A stretch of 64,000 nucleotides of DNA, from the NCBI RefSeq assembly GCF_002356555.2, contig NZ_AP017372.2:310001-374000 (forward strand), in the 5' to 3' direction. The notes beneath the pieces were generated by a model that worked only from the letters and a program-made list of their open reading frames with translations, was not told the DNA's origin and made no database searches. The DNA comes from Halorhodospira halochloris. Lineage in GTDB: Bacteria > Pseudomonadota > Gammaproteobacteria > Nitrococcales > Halorhodospiraceae. Each line of letters opens with the position of its first letter. Within the stretch, counting starts at the first letter, position 1. This document shows positions 1-9,400 of this stretch, in pieces. The position numbers and the translations under genes are program-made.

Positions 1-1476
1 GAACTTGATTTGGAAAACGCCTGGCGGCGGGTCGAGCGGGTGACCGCAACCCCGGTCAACGAGTATGCATTAGAGATAACCCCCGGCGGCGATCGCTATA
101 CCTTCAACCGCTCCGGTGAGGGCTTGATGCTGCGCAGTTGGGACGGTAGCGAGAGTAAGCGCCTGGGTGGCGTGGCCAGTGTGCAGCAGCTGAGCTTGAC
201 CGGGGATCGGCTGGTTTATGTCTCGGGTGGCCGTGCCGGGGTGGTCAAACTCGACAACGCAAAGCACGAGCGACCGGATATCTCTGACCGGCTGCGCATT
301 GATCTTCGCGAGCAGTCACTGCAAAAGTTCCACGAGGCGGCGCGGGTAATCGAGGAGGGCTTCTATCGGCCGGACATGAAGGGGCTCGACTGGCAAGGGT
401 TGGTCGCCGATTACGAAAGCCTGATCGAACGGGCCCGAACCCCCAGTGAGTTCAGTGATATCGCCAATCAGCTCATGGGTGAGCTTGCTGCCTCGCACAT
501 GGGGGTCAACAACCCCGGTGACTATATCCAGCGCCGCGAGCCATCCGGCCGACTGGGGATTGAGCATGAGCGCGTCGAGTTGGCTGATGGCGTTAGCGGC
601 TATCGTGTCCTGAGCCTGGTCCCCGAGGGGCCGGCGGCTGAGGAGCCGATGCCCCTGCGCCCGGGGGATGTGATTACCGCGGTTGAGCAACAGCGTTTTG
701 CTGGCGATGAGTCGCTGTTGCAGGTGTTACGCGGGCGGGTCGGTAAAGAGCTGTTGATAACCTTCCGCCGTCCTGACGATGGCCCCAATGTTGAGCGTCA
801 GGCGCTGATCACACCGATCAGTTTCAGTGAGCTAGCGCGCCTGAAATACGACGACTTTAAGCGGCGCAGCCGGAATAAGGTTGCCGAACTCTCCGAGGGG
901 CGCTTGGGCTACGTGCATATCCAGGCGATGAACCACGTCTCGCTAGAGCGGTTCCAGGCCGATCTTTATGCCGCCGCGCACGGTAAGGAAGGGCTCATCA
1001 TCGATGTGCGCAACAACGGCGGCGGCCATACCACTGATCGGATCCTCACCTCGCTGATGTCGCCGGTCCATGCCTTTACTCTCCCGGCAGGTGCCGATGA
1101 GAATGAGACCGGCCACTACCCCCAGGATCGGCTTGATGCGCCACGCTATACGGCCCCGGCAAATATGCTGGCCAATGAGAAGAGCTATTCGAATGCGGAG
1201 ATCCTCGCCCACGCCTTTCGCACCTTGAATAGAGGCACCCTAGTCGGTGAGCAGACATATGGCGGGGTAATCTCCACCGGCAGCCGCACCTTGATCGACG
1301 GGGCCACGGTGCGGCGTCCGTTCCGGGGCTGGTATCTGCCTGATGGCACGGATATGGAGCATAATGGGGCCCAGCCCGATATCCACATAGAGCAGCGTCC
1401 CGAGGATGAAGTGGCCGGTCGTGACAGGCAGCTGGAGAAGGCGGTGGAGGATCTGCTTGAGCGGTTAGATTCCTGA
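1..1476 (+). CDS. Tricorn-type S41 protease homologue, C-terminal part (5' end outside window)
   Basis: Open from the first base, so the gene begins upstream of the window. The visible part holds the end of a beta-propeller, a helical C1 region, a PDZ domain (GRLGIEHERV to PGDVITAVEQ) and the C2 peptidase core with IIDVRNNGGG, a candidate nucleophile Ser in NEKSYSNAE, and a C-terminal PDGTDMEHNGAQPD segment. This order is that of tricorn proteases, which trim peptides released by other proteases. It is convergent with bchO, separated by a long palindrome. The family is secure; substrate and location are not visible because the N-terminus is missing. Confidence 0.85.
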   Translation, partial: ELDLENAWRRVERVTATPVNEYALEITPGGDRYTFNRSGEGLMLRSWDGSESKRLGGVASVQQLSLTGDRLVYVSGGRAGVVKLDNAKHERPDISDRLRIDLREQSLQKFHEAARVIEEGFYRPDMKGLDWQGLVADYESLIERARTPSEFSDIANQLMGELAASHMGVNNPGDYIQRREPSGRLGIEHERVELADGVSGYRVLSLVPEGPAAEEPMPLRPGDVITAVEQQRFAGDESLLQVLRGRVGKELLITFRRPDDGPNVERQALITPISFSELARLKYDDFKRRSRNKVAELSEGRLGYVHIQAMNHVSLERFQADLYAAAHGKEGLIIDVRNNGGGHTTDRILTSLMSPVHAFTLPAGADENETGHYPQDRLDAPRYTAPANMLANEKSYSNAEILAHAFRTLNRGTLVGEQTYGGVISTGSRTLIDGATVRRPFRGWYLPDGTDMEHNGAQPDIHIEQRPEDEVAGRDRQLEKAVEDLLERLDS

Positions 1477-1562
1477 CTTTCTAAACCTCAGGAGAGTATT
1501 ACCAGATAGCACCCAAACGCGTCCTCGGCCGCAAGTATGGGACCGTAAAGCCTCCAGGGGCG

Positions 1563-1708
1563 CCTCTAACACTCCCCTCGAGCCACAACCGGCTACCCCG
1601 GTGTGGAGGACGCCGTGAATCCATCCCTGGAGGCTTCATGGCGCCATCCCTGGCGCCAAGACCTCCACACCGGGGTAGCCGGTTGTGGCTCGAGGGGAGT
1701 GTTAGAGG
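1563..1708. repeat. Long palindrome family, copy P1
   Basis: Two perfectly complementary 46-nt arms (1563-1608 and 1663-1708) starting CCTCTAAC and ending GTTAGAGG flank a 54-nt centre that contains GGCGCC-ATCCCT-GGCGCC. The centre is almost identical in copies at 6237, 9130 and 46062. It sits between convergent genes, where the transcript could fold as a bidirectional terminator; there is no U-tract, so that role is inference. Confidence 0.9.
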
Positions 1709-1767
1709 CTACTCCAGAGACCGACTTACGGTGTCCCAATATGTGCGCTTACTGACGCGTTTGGGCG

Positions 1768-2817
1768 CTACCTGGCAAAACTCTCCTGGAGTTTAGCGTC
1801 AGCAATATTGAAAATGATCTCTAGGGTTCGGGCGGGGTCCTCCTCATGGGCAAAATGGCCTAGCCCATCAAGCCGTATTACGCTCGCCCGCGGCATCCGG
1901 TTGGCAACATCGACGGCCTCGTCTGGATCGACCAGACCGTCCTCCTCGCCTGCCACCAGCACTACCGGCAAATCAAGTTTAGATAAGTGCGGCTCGAGTT
2001 CGTAGAGCTGCCAGCGGGCCATCATGCGCAGCGCCGAGCCGATGTGTCCCGGTGTTCTAACCAGACGCGTATAGAGCTCCACCTGCCGCTCATCGAGGTT
2101 GGTGCCCATCCGCTCAAGGGCGTCTGCGACTGTTTGCTGATCTTCGACGCGCCCGGCGAAGAAGTTTGCCGCCCGGTCGCTTTCGAAGATCCAGCGGCCG
2201 ACCGGGGCGAAGAATCTACCAATCGGCCCCTGGCGGCGGATAAAGGAGCCGTTGATGCTGATCAGTGCCTGCGGGGAGATGTGCCCATCGACAACCATCC
2301 GTGCTAACAGGGCAGCCCCTGCCGAGTGGCCAACAACAAGCTCGGGCTGATAGCCGATGTGATCGAGAAGATCGCCAAGATCGGCGGCCATTTCGGTCAT
2401 GACAAACCTCTCCGCATCGGGCCTGGAGGTGAAGCCGTGGCCGGGTAGATCGAGGTTAATCACTGTGAAGTGTTCGGCAAGTTCCGCTATCAGGGGGTGC
2501 CAGGAGTGGCTGGCCGCAGCGGTGCCGTGGACAAGCAGGAGCACCGGTCCGTCGCCGTATACCTGGTAGTGCCAGTTGATGCCGTTTATCTCCACAAACC
2601 GGCTTGACTCGCGTCCCGGCCAGTCGCGGCCCTCAACATCCCAGCGCGGAAAGCGGGGCGGATCAGCATTCTCGCCATCTGCGCTCGTCTCAGCTGCTTG
2701 CTCCTGACCGCCGCTGCCTAAGCTGCACGCCACGCTGGCCCCCAGGAGTATGATGACGATGAGCAAGCCGACGAGAATTGGCGTCGGCATGCGCATAAAA
2801 AATCTTTTTATCGACAT
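1768..2817 (-). CDS. bchO: BchO-like alpha/beta hydrolase (magnesium chelatase accessory protein)
   Basis: A 349-aa alpha/beta hydrolase with an N-terminal membrane anchor (about residues 10-32), then EGRDWPGRESSRFVE, oxyanion region HGTAAASHSW, nucleophile elbow GHSAGA, acid AGEEDGLVD and base GLGHFAHEEDP. The whole run (WHYQVYGDGP, DLPGHGFTSRP, LISINGSF, LYTRLVRTPGH) follows the BchO family, found with bacteriochlorophyll genes and linked to Mg chelation. The ATG lies one base after the metK stop (TGA-T-ATG), so translation is probably coupled. Longer readings into metK are rejected because they lack the anchor-first layout. A generic hydrolase role cannot be excluded. Confidence 0.8.
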   Translation of the reverse strand: MSIKRFFMRMPTPILVGLLIVIILLGASVACSLGSGGQEQAAETSADGENADPPRFPRWDVEGRDWPGRESSRFVEINGINWHYQVYGDGPVLLLVHGTAAASHSWHPLIAELAEHFTVINLDLPGHGFTSRPDAERFVMTEMAADLGDLLDHIGYQPELVVGHSAGAALLARMVVDGHISPQALISINGSFIRRQGPIGRFFAPVGRWIFESDRAANFFAGRVEDQQTVADALERMGTNLDERQVELYTRLVRTPGHIGSALRMMARWQLYELEPHLSKLDLPVVLVAGEEDGLVDPDEAVDVANRMPRASVIRLDGLGHFAHEEDPARTLEIIFNIADAKLQESFAR

Positions 2818-2818
2818 A

Positions 2819-3982
2819 TCAAATGTTGGCTGCGCTATCTGCCAGCGTTTGGGCCATATCAGTCCTCTCCCAAGTGAATCCTGTCTCTTCGCGGCCAAAG
2901 TGGCCGTGGGCGGCGGTCTTGGCGTAGATAGGCCGCAGCAGGTCAAGGGAGCGGATTATGCCGTAGGGGCGCAAATCGAAGTGATTGCGGACCAACTCAA
3001 CCAGTTTGGCGCGGGGTAGCTTGCCGGTGCCAAAGGTTTCTACGTTTATCGAGACCGGTTCAGCGATGCCAATGGCGTAGGAAAGCTGAACCTCGCAGCG
3101 CCGCGCTAGCCCGGCAGCAACGATGTTCTTGGCGACATAACGGCAGGCGTATGCCGCCGAGCGGTCGACCTTGGAGGGGTCTTTGCCCGAGAAGCAGCCA
3201 CCGCCGACCCGCGCCACGCCACCATAGGTGTCGACGACCACTTTACGGCCGGTTAGTCCGGCGTCGCCCAGCGGGCCGCCGACCACGAAACGCCCGGTGG
3301 GGTTGATCAGGAAGCGGGTCTCGGCGCTGAGCCACTGCTGCGGTAAGACCGGTTTGACGATCTGCTCGATAACCGCCTCGCGCACCGTCTCCAGATCTAC
3401 GTCGGCGGCGTGCTGGGTGGAGAGTACCACGGTATCAATGGCCTGCGGTTGGCCGTCGGCGTAGCTGAAGGTTACCTGGGCCTTGGCGTCGGGGCGTAAC
3501 CACTGCAGCGTGGTCTCCTGCAGCAACTGGCTGTGGCGCTGCATCAACCGATGGGCATACTGGATCGGGGCAGGCATCAATGTCTCAGTCTCATCGGTGG
3601 CATAGCCGAACATCAGGCCCTGATCGCCGGCCCCTTGCTGCTCGGGATCGGTCCGATCAACCCCTAGCGCTATGTCGGGTGATTGTTGGCCGAGGGCGTT
3701 GATAACGGCGCAGGTGTTGCCATCGAAGCCGAGTTGCGAGTGGTTGTAGCCAAGCTCGCAGACCTTGTCACGAACCAGGGTCTCAAAATCGACCTCGGCA
3801 GCGGTGGTTAACTCACCAAAGAGGAGTACCATGCCGGTCTTTACCGCGGTTTCGCAGGCGACTCTGCCGTGCGGGTCGGCCTCGAGTACGGCGTCGAGGA
3901 TGGTATCGGAGATTTGATCGGCGATCTTATCGGGGTGAGCCTGGGAGACGGACTCCGAAGTAAACAAGTAGTGCTCGTCCAT
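2819..3982 (-). CDS. metK: S-adenosylmethionine synthase
   Basis: Makes SAM from methionine and ATP in the cytoplasm. At 387 aa it has the usual family length, with N-terminal [20 protein letters not shown], the hexapeptide GAGDQG in [16 protein letters not shown], and the phosphate-binding segment [19 protein letters not shown] (Cys where most homologues have Ala). A GAGGAG ribosome site precedes the ATG. It is divergent from gap and coupled to bchO downstream. I saw no recognisable SAM riboswitch in the 233-base upstream gap. Confidence 0.97.
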   Translation of the reverse strand: MDEHYLFTSESVSQAHPDKIADQISDTILDAVLEADPHGRVACETAVKTGMVLLFGELTTAAEVDFETLVRDKVCELGYNHSQLGFDGNTCAVINALGQQSPDIALGVDRTDPEQQGAGDQGLMFGYATDETETLMPAPIQYAHRLMQRHSQLLQETTLQWLRPDAKAQVTFSYADGQPQAIDTVVLSTQHAADVDLETVREAVIEQIVKPVLPQQWLSAETRFLINPTGRFVVGGPLGDAGLTGRKVVVDTYGGVARVGGGCFSGKDPSKVDRSAAYACRYVAKNIVAAGLARRCEVQLSYAIGIAEPVSINVETFGTGKLPRAKLVELVRNHFDLRPYGIIRSLDLLRPIYAKTAAHGHFGREETGFTWERTDMAQTLADSAANI

Positions 3983-4215
3983 GTCGGCTCCTCTGGGTTA
4001 TGATTGGTTAAGCTCTATGATCGAATCAGCTAATAGCTTGAATCCTTAATCTTGATAAACTCTTTGCCCGCAAGCGGCTACGATCGGTTACACTGCCGCG
4101 GATAAAGATGTAGTTGCTATGCTACCAAGCTTAATGTTGTGTTGGCTTGACATCTTGACTAAGCGAATGAACGGCTGCAGGCCGGTACAAATAACCATAA
4201 GGAGGATTCTAATTC

Positions 4216-5226
4216 ATGACTATTAACGTAGCTATCAATGGGTACGGGCGCATCGGCCGTAATGTGTTGCGGGCCCTATATGAGTCGGGGCGTAATGACG
4301 AGATCCGGATAGTAGCGATCAATGATCTTGGTGATGCCGAGACCAATGCCCACCTGACCCGCTACGATACCGCCCATGGCCGTTTCCCCGGAGATGTTAA
4401 GGTCGAAGGTGGCGATCTGGTAGTCAACGGTGACCGGATTAAGGTCTGTGCCGAGCGTAACCCTGCCGATCTGCCCTGGGGCGATCTGGGCGTGGATGTG
4501 GTGATGGAGTGCACCGGCCTGTTTACCTCCAAGGAGAAGGCTGGCGCCCACATCCAGGCCGGGGCCAAGAAGGTCCTCATCTCCGCCCCTGGGGGTAAGG
4601 ATGTCGACGGCACTGTAGTCTACGGCGTCAACCAGGGCGTCCTGACCTCAGGCCATGAGGTTATCTCCAACGCCTCCTGCACTACCAACTGCCTAGCCCC
4701 GATGGTCAAGGCGATTCAAGATAAGATAGGTGTTGAGCAGGGTCTTATGACCACTATTCACGCCTATACCAACGATCAGGTGTTGACCGACGTCTACCAC
4801 TCCGACCTGCGTCGTGCGCGTAGCGCTACCCACTCGCAGATCCCCACCAAGACCGGTGCCGCGGCTGCTGTAGGGCTGGTTCTTCCGGAGCTCAACGGTA
4901 AGCTCGACGGTTTTGCTATTCGGGTACCGACCATCAACGTATCGCTGGTTGACTTAACCTTCACGGCCTCGCGCGATACTAGTGTTGATGAGGTAAATCA
5001 GGTTGTTAAGGCTGCTGCCGGTGGAGAACTCTCGGGTGTGTTGGCTTATAACGAGGATCCGCTGGTATCTATTGATTTTAACCACAATCCGGCCTCCAGT
5101 GTCTTCGATGCCACCCTTACCCGTGCCATGGGCAGCCGCCTGATCAAGGCCTGTGCCTGGTATGACAACGAGTGGGGCTTCTCTAACCGGATGCTCGATA
5201 CCACGGTAGCCATGATGCGGGCCTAA
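4216..5226 (+). CDS. gap: Glyceraldehyde-3-phosphate dehydrogenase, type I
   Basis: A 336-aa NAD(P)-dependent enzyme of glycolysis, gluconeogenesis and the Calvin cycle. It has the Rossmann start [16 protein letters not shown], catalytic Cys in [20 protein letters not shown], and the C-terminal [13 protein letters not shown] perfect AAGGAGG lies 11 bases before the ATG, predicting strong translation. It is followed at once by two stem-loops (5233-5291), so it is probably monocistronic. Confidence 0.97.
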   Translation: MTINVAINGYGRIGRNVLRALYESGRNDEIRIVAINDLGDAETNAHLTRYDTAHGRFPGDVKVEGGDLVVNGDRIKVCAERNPADLPWGDLGVDVVMECTGLFTSKEKAGAHIQAGAKKVLISAPGGKDVDGTVVYGVNQGVLTSGHEVISNASCTTNCLAPMVKAIQDKIGVEQGLMTTIHAYTNDQVLTDVYHSDLRRARSATHSQIPTKTGAAAAVGLVLPELNGKLDGFAIRVPTINVSLVDLTFTASRDTSVDEVNQVVKAAAGGELSGVLAYNEDPLVSIDFNHNPASSVFDATLTRAMGSRLIKACAWYDNEWGFSNRMLDTTVAMMRA

Positions 5227-5232
5227 TATTTA

Positions 5233-5291
5233 TCGGCCAATTTTTATTGGCCGATCGGCAAGCCCCCGTTCTGTTTTCAGGACGGGGGCTT
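5233..5291 (+). terminator. gap terminator (two adjacent hairpins)
   Basis: First stem TCGGCCAA/TTGGCCGA (5233-5254) and second GC-rich stem AGCCCCCGT/ACGGGGGCT (5261-5290) followed by a short T run, starting 7 bases after the gap stop. The second has classic rho-independent form. Confidence 0.8.
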
Positions 5292-5358
5292 TGCCTTGAG
5301 GGCACCTCTAAAAACCACCCCGGAGCCATTTCCAGAGTAGTGGAACTGCGACGCATCA
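5292..5358. repeat. Solo end of the long palindrome family
   Basis: The segment around 5303-5338 starts CCTCTAAAAA and runs into CCCGGAGCCAT, matching one outer arm of the palindromes (compare the arms of copy P5 near 43.15 kb), but no second arm follows. It looks like a truncated copy. Confidence 0.5.
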
Positions 5359-6078
5359 CTATTCGCGATGCGCAGCAGTTGCTGTCTCAGTGCCTTGCGC
5401 TAGTAGTTGATCGAGACAGTCGGGTTCGAGCAAGCGCAGGCGGCTGCTCCGCTCCTCGAATATGCCTTCGCGTTTCCAGCGAGCTAGCACGCGGCTTACT
5501 GTCTCTACTCTCAGCCCCAGCATCTGTCCAAGCTCGGTGCGCGAAAGAGGGAAGGGCATCCAGTTATCATCATCATGTTCCGCCTTCTCCTGCCAGTGCA
5601 GGAGGAAAGCCGCGACGCGCTCTTCGGCCTTGCGAGTGCCCAACTCTACGGCCAGCTCCTCCACCTCGTTGAGTGCCCTGCGCCAGCGCCCGAGTAGTGC
5701 CTCGGTAAAGCGCGGTTCCTCGGTGCGCATCCTGTCGAGCATAGGCAGCGGTAAGTAGCAGACTCTTACCGGGGTGAGTGCGATAGCGCTCTGGCGATAC
5801 GGCTCCTCAAAGATCCCCTCGATCCCCATGAGATCACCCTTGACCAGCAGTCTTACGATCTGGCTGCGGTCAGTGCCGGAGTTGCGGACAAGTTTTATTA
5901 TGCCTTCGCGCAGTGTGAAGGCAGCCTCAGGCTTATCCCCCTGCTCGTAGATAGTAGCCCCAGCTGGATACTGGACCTGGTAGGTTTGTTCAGCAAACTG
6001 ATCCACGCCCTCAGAGCTGATCTCCCCGAATAGGGCGAGCGAGCGTATTTCACAGTTGCGACAATCGTTTGGCTCCAT
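5359..6078 (-). CDS. CRP/FNR-family transcriptional regulator
   Basis: 239 aa: cyclic-nucleotide-binding-like sensor (about 20-130), dimerisation helix, and winged-helix domain with recognition helix GLRVETVSRVLARWKREGI. The E-x2-SR pattern is that of FNR-type proteins reading TTGAT-N4-ATCAA. Cysteines are C6, C9 and C107; the third N-terminal ligand of E. coli FNR (C29) is Ala here, so an oxygen-labile [4Fe-4S] cluster of the FNR kind is doubtful. A perfect FNR-type box lies 65-78 bases upstream of its start, suggesting autoregulation or control by a paralogue. Confidence 0.88.
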   Translation of the reverse strand: MEPNDCRNCEIRSLALFGEISSEGVDQFAEQTYQVQYPAGATIYEQGDKPEAAFTLREGIIKLVRNSGTDRSQIVRLLVKGDLMGIEGIFEEPYRQSAIALTPVRVCYLPLPMLDRMRTEEPRFTEALLGRWRRALNEVEELAVELGTRKAEERVAAFLLHWQEKAEHDDDNWMPFPLSRTELGQMLGLRVETVSRVLARWKREGIFEERSSRLRLLEPDCLDQLLAQGTETATAAHRE

Positions 6079-6142
6079 TTCTCCCTGCCCCCATGTGCCT
6101 GGCCGCTATAGTGATAACTATTTTTTTCTTATTGAACCATGC

Positions 6143-6156
6143 TTGATATGGATCAA
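6143..6156. promoter_or_regulatory. Perfect FNR-type operator
   Basis: TTGAT-ATGG-ATCAA is a perfect dyad matching the FNR/Anr/FixK consensus. It lies in the upstream region of the regulator starting at 6078, the only nearby gene that begins here. Confidence 0.8.
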
Positions 6157-6236
6157 GCAAATGCGCTTAATCAAATGCGAACGCTGGCTGTTAGGCTCCG
6201 CCCTGCTTGGTCCTGAGGCAGGCCCCCTTGCGGGAA

Positions 6237-6376
6237 CCTCTAAAACTTCGCCGGCGCCACCATCCGCCCCGGTGTGGAGGACGCCGTGAATCCATCCCTG
6301 GAGGCTTCATGGCGCCATCCCTGGCGCCAAGACCTCCACACCGGGGCGGATGGTGGCGCCGGCGAAGTTTTAGAGG
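6237..6376. repeat. Long palindrome family, copy P2
   Basis: Perfectly complementary 43-nt arms (6237-6279, 6334-6376) with ends CCTCTAAAAC/GTTTTAGAGG and the shared 54-nt centre. The arm interior (CGCCGGCGCCACCATCCG) differs completely from P1 but is close to P6, where a C/T change in the left arm is matched by G/A in the right arm. Confidence 0.9.
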
Positions 6377-6546
6377 CACCCTTGCAGATGATCAGTTATT
6401 GAGCAGCACCCGCGTGAGTTGGTCTCGAGAAGCGCCCGGTGCACGACTAGGTTTTGCCCGGTTGATCAACCAAGCGGATCACCCCCGAGGATTATCCCCA
6501 AGGGGTTTGAGCTGCTGAGCCTATAGTTGCCACCCGTTGACATAGC

Positions 6547-6665
6547 CGGGGGCCACGGCGCGGCGTGTGACCAATCGGTTGCGTGACGGTGAGAACCCGT
6601 CACGCGAATCGTTGGGAACACTGTTCGCTCAGCGTCTATGGAATAGATGTCCATAGTTTAGGAAC
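6547..6665 (-). repeat. Structured ~119-bp repeat, copy 1
   Basis: Its reverse complement recurs at 23371-23490 with few differences (shared GTTCC.AAACTATGGACATC start and CCACGG/GGCCCCCGG end). It contains the hairpin GCGTGACGG-TGAGAAC-CCGTCACGC, kept with minor changes in copy 2. It lies between P2 and purC; the rest of 6377-6667 has no recognisable gene. A short ORF through it matches nothing I know and probably just reflects the repeat. Confidence 0.75.
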
Positions 6666-6667
6666 GG

Positions 6668-7570
6668 TTAACTAACCACCAGGCGGCGTTCGGCTTCACT
6701 GTATTTCTCCGCGGTTTTGGCGATTACATCAGCGCTTAGACTGGGGGCAGGCGGCTCTTTGTTCCACCCCAAGGTCTCTAAATGGTCGCGGATGAACTGC
6801 TTATCAAAGGCCGGTGGAGTGGTGCCGGGTTGCCAGGCATCTGCAGGCCAAAAGCGTGACGAGTCGGGCGTGAGCAACTCATCTATGATTACCGGCTGGC
6901 CGTCCTCGCCGAGGCCGAATTCGAGTTTGGTATCGGCGATGATCAGACCACATTTCTCAGCGTGAATGCACGCATGCTCATAAACGCGCAGGGATATGGT
7001 GCGGATCTGCTCAGCTAGCTCTTCGCCGATAAGTTCCGCAGTTTGGGCGAAAGAGATCGCCTCGTCGTGCTCGCCGAGCTGAGCCTTGGTGCTCGGCGTG
7101 AAGATAGGTTGCGGCAGGCGCTGGGATTGCTGTAGACCAGCGGGTAAGGCTACCCCCGAGACGGTGCCATCTTGCTGGTAGGATTGCCAGCCGGAACCGG
7201 CCAGGTAACCTCTGACGATCGCCTCCACCGGCAGCGGGCGCAGACGTTTGACGACAACCGCCCGGTCCCCGAGCAGTTCGCTCTCTTGGGGGGTAAGAAA
7301 CTCGTGTGGGTCATCATCGAGCAGGTGGTTGTCCGCTATGCCTGCGGTGTGGCGAAACCAGAAGTTGGAGAGTCTGGTAAGCACTGCTCCTTTGCCGGGG
7401 ATCGGGTCGGGGAGGATGACATCAAAGGCCGATAGCCGATCGGTTGCGACAATCATCAGGCGATCTTCGTCAATCGCGTAGATATCTCGCACCTTACCGC
7501 TGTGAAGCAGCTCAAGGCTGGTTAGGGTGGATGAATATAAGGCGTTGTTATTTTGCATTGCGGATCTCAT
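6668..7570 (-). CDS. purC: Phosphoribosylaminoimidazole-succinocarboxamide synthase
   Basis: Ligates aspartate to CAIR in purine synthesis, using ATP. At 300 aa it has HSGKVRDIYAIDEDRLMIVATDRLSAFDVIL at the N-terminus, VEAIVRGYLAGSGWQSYQ, and IIADTKLEFGL and IIDELLTPDSSRFW further on, as in the longer SAICAR synthetase subgroup. A start four codons later (MQNNN) is equally possible. It lies 11 bases downstream of phr in the same direction, so the two are probably cotranscribed. Confidence 0.95.
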   Translation of the reverse strand: MRSAMQNNNALYSSTLTSLELLHSGKVRDIYAIDEDRLMIVATDRLSAFDVILPDPIPGKGAVLTRLSNFWFRHTAGIADNHLLDDDPHEFLTPQESELLGDRAVVVKRLRPLPVEAIVRGYLAGSGWQSYQQDGTVSGVALPAGLQQSQRLPQPIFTPSTKAQLGEHDEAISFAQTAELIGEELAEQIRTISLRVYEHACIHAEKCGLIIADTKLEFGLGEDGQPVIIDELLTPDSSRFWPADAWQPGTTPPAFDKQFIRDHLETLGWNKEPPAPSLSADVIAKTAEKYSEAERRLVVS

Positions 7571-7581
7571 TTCTTTAGGTT

Positions 7582-9036
7582 TTACCCTTTAATGCTTTGA
7601 AAGGCCTCCAGTGCCTCGCGGCGACTGCTCTGTAGATCGGTGATCGGCCACGGGTAGTCCTTGCCTAGCCTTATGCCTGCGCTGTCCAAGGTGGCTGCTG
7701 GCGCTGTCCATGGTTGGTGGATCTGTTTTTTGTTTAGCGCACCGAGCTGGGGCAGCCAGCGCCGCACATATTCGCCCTCGGGGTCGAACCGCTCGCCCTG
7801 GCGAACCGGGTTAAAGATGCGAAAATATGGCGCAGCATCCGCTCCACAGCCGGCGACCCACTGCCAGCCCATGCTATTAGAGGCCAAGTCCCAGTCTACC
7901 AGTGTATCGCGAAAGTACTCTTCGCCTAATTGCCAGGGCAGGCGCAGGTTTTTGACCAGGAATGAGCCCACTACCATGCGCACCCGATTGTGCATCCAGC
8001 CGGTGGCCCAGAGTTCCTTCATGCCTGCATCAACCAAGGGGATGCCGGTTTGGCCAAGGTGCCAGGCGCTGTAGAGTGAATTGTCCGGATCGTCGCGCCA
8101 GGGCATGGCAGCAAAGCGCCGATCCACCGGGTAGGAATGTAGGTTTGGTTGCTGGGTCAAGAGGTGATAGGCGAATTCGCGCCAACCCAGTTCAGCGAGG
8201 TAGGTCTCGACGCCGGAGTGGTTTGCAGGCCCAGAGTGGTTTTCGGGCTGAGAGTGCGCAGCCTGATGCCATACCTCGCGAATGCTCAGCTCGCCGAAGT
8301 GTATATGGGGCGAGAGCAGCGATGTGCCGGGCTGGGCGGGAAAGTCGCGCTCATCAGGGTAGGCAGCGAAGAATTCAGGGCTTAAGCGGGCTAGTCTGTG
8401 GCTGGCCGCTGTACTGCCCGGCTGCCAGTAATCGGCGAATTTGTCGTACCAGCGGACTCGATCCAGCAGGTTGAGTTGCTCGAGTTCGGCTGAGCTATTG
8501 TGGGCATGTCCGGGCGGTGGCGGCAGCGAGGTCGGGGCCGGTTTTGCCTGCGGTGGGTTAAGTTGTCCGCGAACTTGTCGCCAGAAGGGTGTGAAGGCCC
8601 TATAAGGTGTGTTTGAGCGATTACGGATAGCATGCGGGTCGGTTAATAGGCCGTCAGCCGTTATGCGCAGCTCTATCCCGGCTTGCGCAAGCTCTGCGGC
8701 GGTCTTGTTGTCGCGCTCCTCCGCCCACGGTTCAGAAATGGCGGTGCAGAGCACGAGGGAGGCAGAATTGGCCTGCGCCCAGCGCATCAAGGTCGAGGTA
8801 CTGCTGCCGCTGTCGAGGAAGAGGTCACTGCCCCTTTCGCGCAGCTCTTGACGCAGTGAGCTGAGGCTGTGGTGCAGCCACCAGCGGCTGGCCGCGCCGG
8901 CTTGCGGGCGCTCTTCATGCGGGGCATGGATGTAGAGCGGCAGGACGTAGTCGGCGATTTTAGTGGCAGCGGCAAAGGCCGGCTGGTCCTGCAGGCGCAA
9001 ATCGCGCCTGAGCCAGATAATTGCGGTTTGTGGCAT
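7582..9036 (-). CDS. phr: Deoxyribodipyrimidine (CPD) photolyase
   Basis: 484-aa flavoprotein that splits UV-induced pyrimidine dimers with blue light. The N-terminal antenna domain begins WLRRDLRLQDQPAF; the FAD domain has LLSPHIHFGELSIREVWH, WREFAYHLL, and ATGWMHNRVRMVVGSFLVKNL followed by WDLASNSMGWQWVAG. It is the first gene of a probable phr-purC unit. The upstream side (9037-9130) is short and leads into palindrome P3. Confidence 0.95.
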   Translation of the reverse strand: MPQTAIIWLRRDLRLQDQPAFAAATKIADYVLPLYIHAPHEERPQAGAASRWWLHHSLSSLRQELRERGSDLFLDSGSSTSTLMRWAQANSASLVLCTAISEPWAEERDNKTAAELAQAGIELRITADGLLTDPHAIRNRSNTPYRAFTPFWRQVRGQLNPPQAKPAPTSLPPPPGHAHNSSAELEQLNLLDRVRWYDKFADYWQPGSTAASHRLARLSPEFFAAYPDERDFPAQPGTSLLSPHIHFGELSIREVWHQAAHSQPENHSGPANHSGVETYLAELGWREFAYHLLTQQPNLHSYPVDRRFAAMPWRDDPDNSLYSAWHLGQTGIPLVDAGMKELWATGWMHNRVRMVVGSFLVKNLRLPWQLGEEYFRDTLVDWDLASNSMGWQWVAGCGADAAPYFRIFNPVRQGERFDPEGEYVRRWLPQLGALNKKQIHQPWTAPAATLDSAGIRLGKDYPWPITDLQSSRREALEAFQSIKG

Positions 9037-9129
9037 GGTTTGTTCTTTCTATGGGGCTGCTTTGTGCGTAGTCGAGGGGGCGGTATATATGTCCTCGATA
9101 TATGTCCTCGGGAGGCCTTCTATAGGTAA

Positions 9130-9270
9130 CCTCGAAAACTTCGCCGGCGCCACCATCCGCCCCGGTGCGGAGGACGCCGTGAATCCATCCCTGGAGGCTT
9201 CATGGCGCCATCTCTGGCGCCAAGACCTCCACACCGGGGCAGCCAAATGGCTCCGGGGGAGTTGCATAGG
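9130..9270. repeat. Long palindrome family, copy P3 (chimeric arms)
   Basis: It has the shared centre (9173-9226), but the arms do not match each other. The left arm is of the P2/P6 type (TTCGCCGGCGCCACCATCCG); the right arm is AGCCAAATGGCTCCGGGG and ends CATAGG. It looks like a recombinant of two copies, or a copy caught after one-sided replacement. It lies between divergent phr and djlA. Confidence 0.8.
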
Positions 9271-9400
9271 CCTCTTACAGTGGGCTTTTTAGCCTCAATC
9301 GCGCCATGGTAACAAGAATCTTACAATGGTGGGCTGCGCCTTGGGGCAAGAGTCGGGTATGATTAGCAGTTGACCAGGAGTTGCTTCAGGACTGCGGTGC

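Noticed and set aside
1768-2946. Longer bchO starting inside metK
   Set aside because: The extra 43 residues are metK antisense-frame sequence; the family start with a membrane anchor fits the ATG at 2817.
3983-4215. SAM or SAH riboswitch before metK
   Set aside because: No recognisable conserved core on the minus strand of this gap.
6207-6518. ORFs across palindromes P2 and others
   Set aside because: Present on both strands because the DNA is palindromic; no protein features.
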